Shown: positions 61,721-64,000 of the stretch, in pieces
How positions within the stretch are numbered: the stretch's first letter is position 1
How the letters are laid out: every line of letters starts with the position of its first letter
Origin: Aspidiotus rigidus
Taxonomy: Eukaryota > Arthropoda > Insecta > Hemiptera > Diaspididae
NCBI GenBank assembly: GCA_035079385.1
Contig: JAVHKY010000009.1
Span: 558,001-622,000, forward strand
Reading direction: 5' to 3'
DNA: 64,000 nt
Notes under the pieces: model-generated
Database searches by the model: none
What the model saw: the letters and a program-made list of their open reading frames with translations, nothing else
What the model was told of the DNA's origin: nothing
Program-made: the position numbers and the translations under genes

Positions 61721-62354
61721 TTTGAGAACGATTTAGGTATACATTCTATAGAAAAAGCTCGGAAGTTGAAACTTTTGCAACCGGACGGCGCCCAGCGCCA
61801 ATCATGCATGGGTTCCAAGTCAACATTTTTCAAAGTTCTGTAACTTTAGGTTGATGACGTAATGAACCTAGACGCGCTCGCGGATCCGGGAATTTCCTTA
61901 AGATGCCTCTATAATAAGAGAGATAGTGGATTTCCCGCTTAAGAAAAAAAAGCAATCGAAAACAAAGTCATAGTAGTAATTTTTTCAAGAGAGAAACTTT
62001 TCCCGTTGCTTTATCCAACAATCAGTGAAGCCCTATTTTTCAAGAAGGGCGAAGCTCAAGAAAACGCGTTCCAAGAAAAATGCTTTTGAAAGTTTAGAAC
62101 GTCCGTGCGGAGTGCACAAGCGTGGTTCGAGGATGTAACTACGTACATTAACTGGTTCGATATACACTACAGGGAAATTTAGCAGGTCTGAATTATTCGT
62201 TGAAAAATTGAACTCTTTTTTGTTTTCGTTATAGAGGTTCAACATTTCATGTATTGTGGTTTTTGCGAATTAGAATTCAAATTTTGTCATCATGATTTAA
62301 TTGAAAAAGGGTTTTCCAATTGTACAAATCTACTTTATTAGTTGCTTATATAAG

Positions 62355-62383
62355 AGTACTTTTGGGTGTTATCCCATCATCAG
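62355..62383 (-). ncRNA. Hammerhead-like motif at PLE-C 3' end (degenerate)
   Basis: Minus strand ctgatga, stem ggg/ccc, then aaaag where gaaa is expected, so the core G is lost. A separate 6-bp hairpin (cagttg/caactg) lies next to it at 62381-62397. Confidence 0.35.
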
Positions 62384-62672
62384 TTGTGTCGCAACTGGAG
62401 AACAAGGCCTTAACCATGAGTTTTTATAGTATAACACTGTGATCTTATTGGCTATAACAATGCTGTGTTGTGATTGGTTCATTTCTTAGAAACTTATTCT
62501 TACAATAATATGACATTGTGTTCTTATAGGCTAAAACATACTGCTTTGTGATTGGTTCAATCTATTGTCCTAAATGCTGCGTTTCTATTGGCTACCTGGA
62601 TTCCTACCTTCTCATTGGTTGGTTCCGTTCTTCTTCTCTCGTCCAATCACCAGGCCGAATAATTTTTCGCTG

Positions 62673-64000
62673 TCAAATGTGATTACATTGTTCAAGAGGC
62701 AGGCTTTCTTCCTTCCTCTTGGCTTTTTCAATCTCCATTTGTTCCCAGAGTTTTCTTCTCTTTGTGCGATTCTCTACCTGTATGACTTCAAATATTCCCT
62801 CTCCATCGTGGTTTTTCTCGTTACAGTGTTTCCCAAACAGTGATTTGCCATCTTCCTTCTCCCTCGACGTTTTGTGCTCCTTTCTCCTGATCTCAAACTT
62901 TCTCCCAGTCTTACCAATATAGATCCCCTCGCACTGTTCACTACTGAGCTTTTACACTCCACTCAAGCTTTTCTTGTCCTGGTCATTGCTGATTCTCTTC
63001 ACCATGGGTTGGTTATTCTGGACACCCACATTCACATCGTAGCCATTGAACGCCTTTATCACCTTGTTTGTGTACTTTCGTATATATGGTATCGATCCGG
63101 AGTACTTTCTCACTATGCTATCATGGGTTCCTTTCTTTGTTTCCATTTTCCCAAAGACTCCCTCCACCACACATCTGCGGTAGCCATTGGCTTCTGCGAT
63201 CTGCTTTACTATCTTAATCTCTTTCCTCTTCTCTTTGTTGTTCTTGAGGATAGAAATTACCCGATAGCTGTCGTTCTGGATTGCCGCTAGCTTGTGCCTG
63301 GGGTGGTGGTGGGAGTCATTTGGGATGATGGTGTCAGTATGCGTCGGCTTCCTGTAGATTTTGTATTCTATCCTATTGTTCTCCATTGTGAGCGTAAGGT
63401 CCAAATAGTTGATGGTCTCATTGCCTTTTTCCACCGTGAATTTGATGCCCTCATTCATCGCATTCATTTCTATCAGTGCCTGTCCACACAATTAGGATAT
63501 CATCTACATATCTGGCCCAGTGTTTGATCGAGTTTCCGAACTTGCTGCCCTTCAATATCTTGTTTTCCATATCATTCATGAATATCTCCGCCAGTATTGG
63601 TGACAGCGGTGATCCCATGGCAAGTCCCCTCTCCTGACTGTAGAACCTGTTATTGAAGCGGCAGTAATTCTGGCTCAAGATCTCCTCCACTATGTTGGCG
63701 TACTTCGACCCATCGGGGTTTCCATGGTATCTGTTGTTTTTGAGCAGAGTGGGAAGTTCCTCCTTTGGTATGGTACCAAACATATTAGTCACATCAAAGG
63801 ATATCAGCTTGTCGTTACTCCTGATTTCCAACTTGTCCAGTTGCTCAATCAGCTCTCTGTTGTTTCTGATACTTCGTCTGGGTGCAAACTGGTAGTTTTC
63901 TTTCAGGAATGTGGCTACGATCTTTGCTATCTTGTAGCATGGTGATTGAATGCTGTTGACCAGGGGTCTCATCGGACGGTTCGCTTGAGTTTTGGTGCAA
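62673..64000 (-). pseudogene. PLE-C reverse transcriptase / GIY-YIG endonuclease, partial
   Basis: Frame 63451-63972: MRPLVNSIQSPCYKIAKIVA, ISFDVTNMFGTIPKEELP with the catalytic Asp, ERGLAMGSPLSPILAEIFMN (RT motif B-like), and HWARYVDDILIVWTG with intact YVDD. A frameshift near 63480 leads to 62952-63491 (NYLDLTLTMENNRIEYKIYR, RKPTHTD) and on to the GIY-YIG part. There, SGV is followed by TAA in place of the tyrosine codon, then QCEGIYIGKTGRKFEIRRKE and a tail to the stop at 62673. One frameshift and one nonsense change are visible. The call is firm. Confidence 0.9.

Larger units (their letters stand above)
62340..64000 (-). mobile_element. Penelope-like element (PLE-C), continues beyond the window
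   Basis: Minus-strand PLE with RT and GIY-YIG coding sequence (next entry) and a 3' UTR of about 330 bp reaching a ctgatgatggg...ccc motif at 62361-62383. It clearly differs from PLE-A/B, so it is another lineage. The 5' part lies past position 64000. Confidence 0.85.

Overview
The window is eukaryotic, almost certainly insect, genomic DNA. It is AT-rich and gene-poor, with microsatellites, poly(A/T) runs and many broken transposable elements. The one host gene I can support is a plus-strand knirps/eagle-family nuclear receptor (NR0A). It is read from a 78-nt exon at 29660-29737 (first zinc finger) and a large terminal exon at 58074-59090 (second zinc finger, knirps box, Ser/Thr/Pro-rich tail with two CtBP-type motifs). 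The two exons are split by a phase-0 intron of 28,336 bp. The insect order cannot be fixed from the sequence.

Layout. 0-12 kb: non-coding DNA with short foldback elements (3.94-4.92 kb) and a 2-kb array of tandem modules and TAAA-type microsatellite inside short inverted ends (8.16-10.2 kb). 12.0-12.8 kb: 3' end of a Penelope-like element (PLE) with a GIY-YIG domain. 17.5-19.3 kb: a decayed Mutator-like element (FLYWCH plus MULE transposase) with 42-bp terminal inverted repeats. 25.1-29.1 kb: a decayed plus-strand PLE interrupted by a second, minus-strand PLE, with a perfect 12-bp target-site duplication and 84-bp inverted ends. 29.2 and 33.0 kb: two inverted copies of a repeat that bracket the first receptor exon.

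Inside the big intron (29.7-58.1 kb): a family of short dispersed repeats, the poly(A)-tailed 3' end of a LINE (34.7 kb), a (GA)n tract, a Merlin-type DNA transposon with 8-bp target duplication and a transposase broken by two stops (38.4-39.5 kb), minus-strand LINE remnants (45.2-47.2, 48.9-49.4 kb), an R1-like LINE (52.4-55.0 kb), a LINE 3' fragment with (AAT)n (55.0-55.45 kb), and long (TA)n and (CT)n tracts. After the receptor stop codon come about 2.4 kb of probable 3' UTR and flank, a small PLE relic (61.5-61.7 kb) and a minus-strand PLE (62.3 kb to the window edge).

How it fits together: a DNA-binding regulator without a ligand-binding domain, probably a CtBP-dependent repressor, is spread over more than 29 kb by an intron that has taken in many elements. 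Most large coding insertions in that intron lie antisense to the gene. No intact transposase or reverse transcriptase is visible; the nearest to intact is the minus-strand PLE at 25.7-27.5 kb, with one 402-codon frame and one frameshift.
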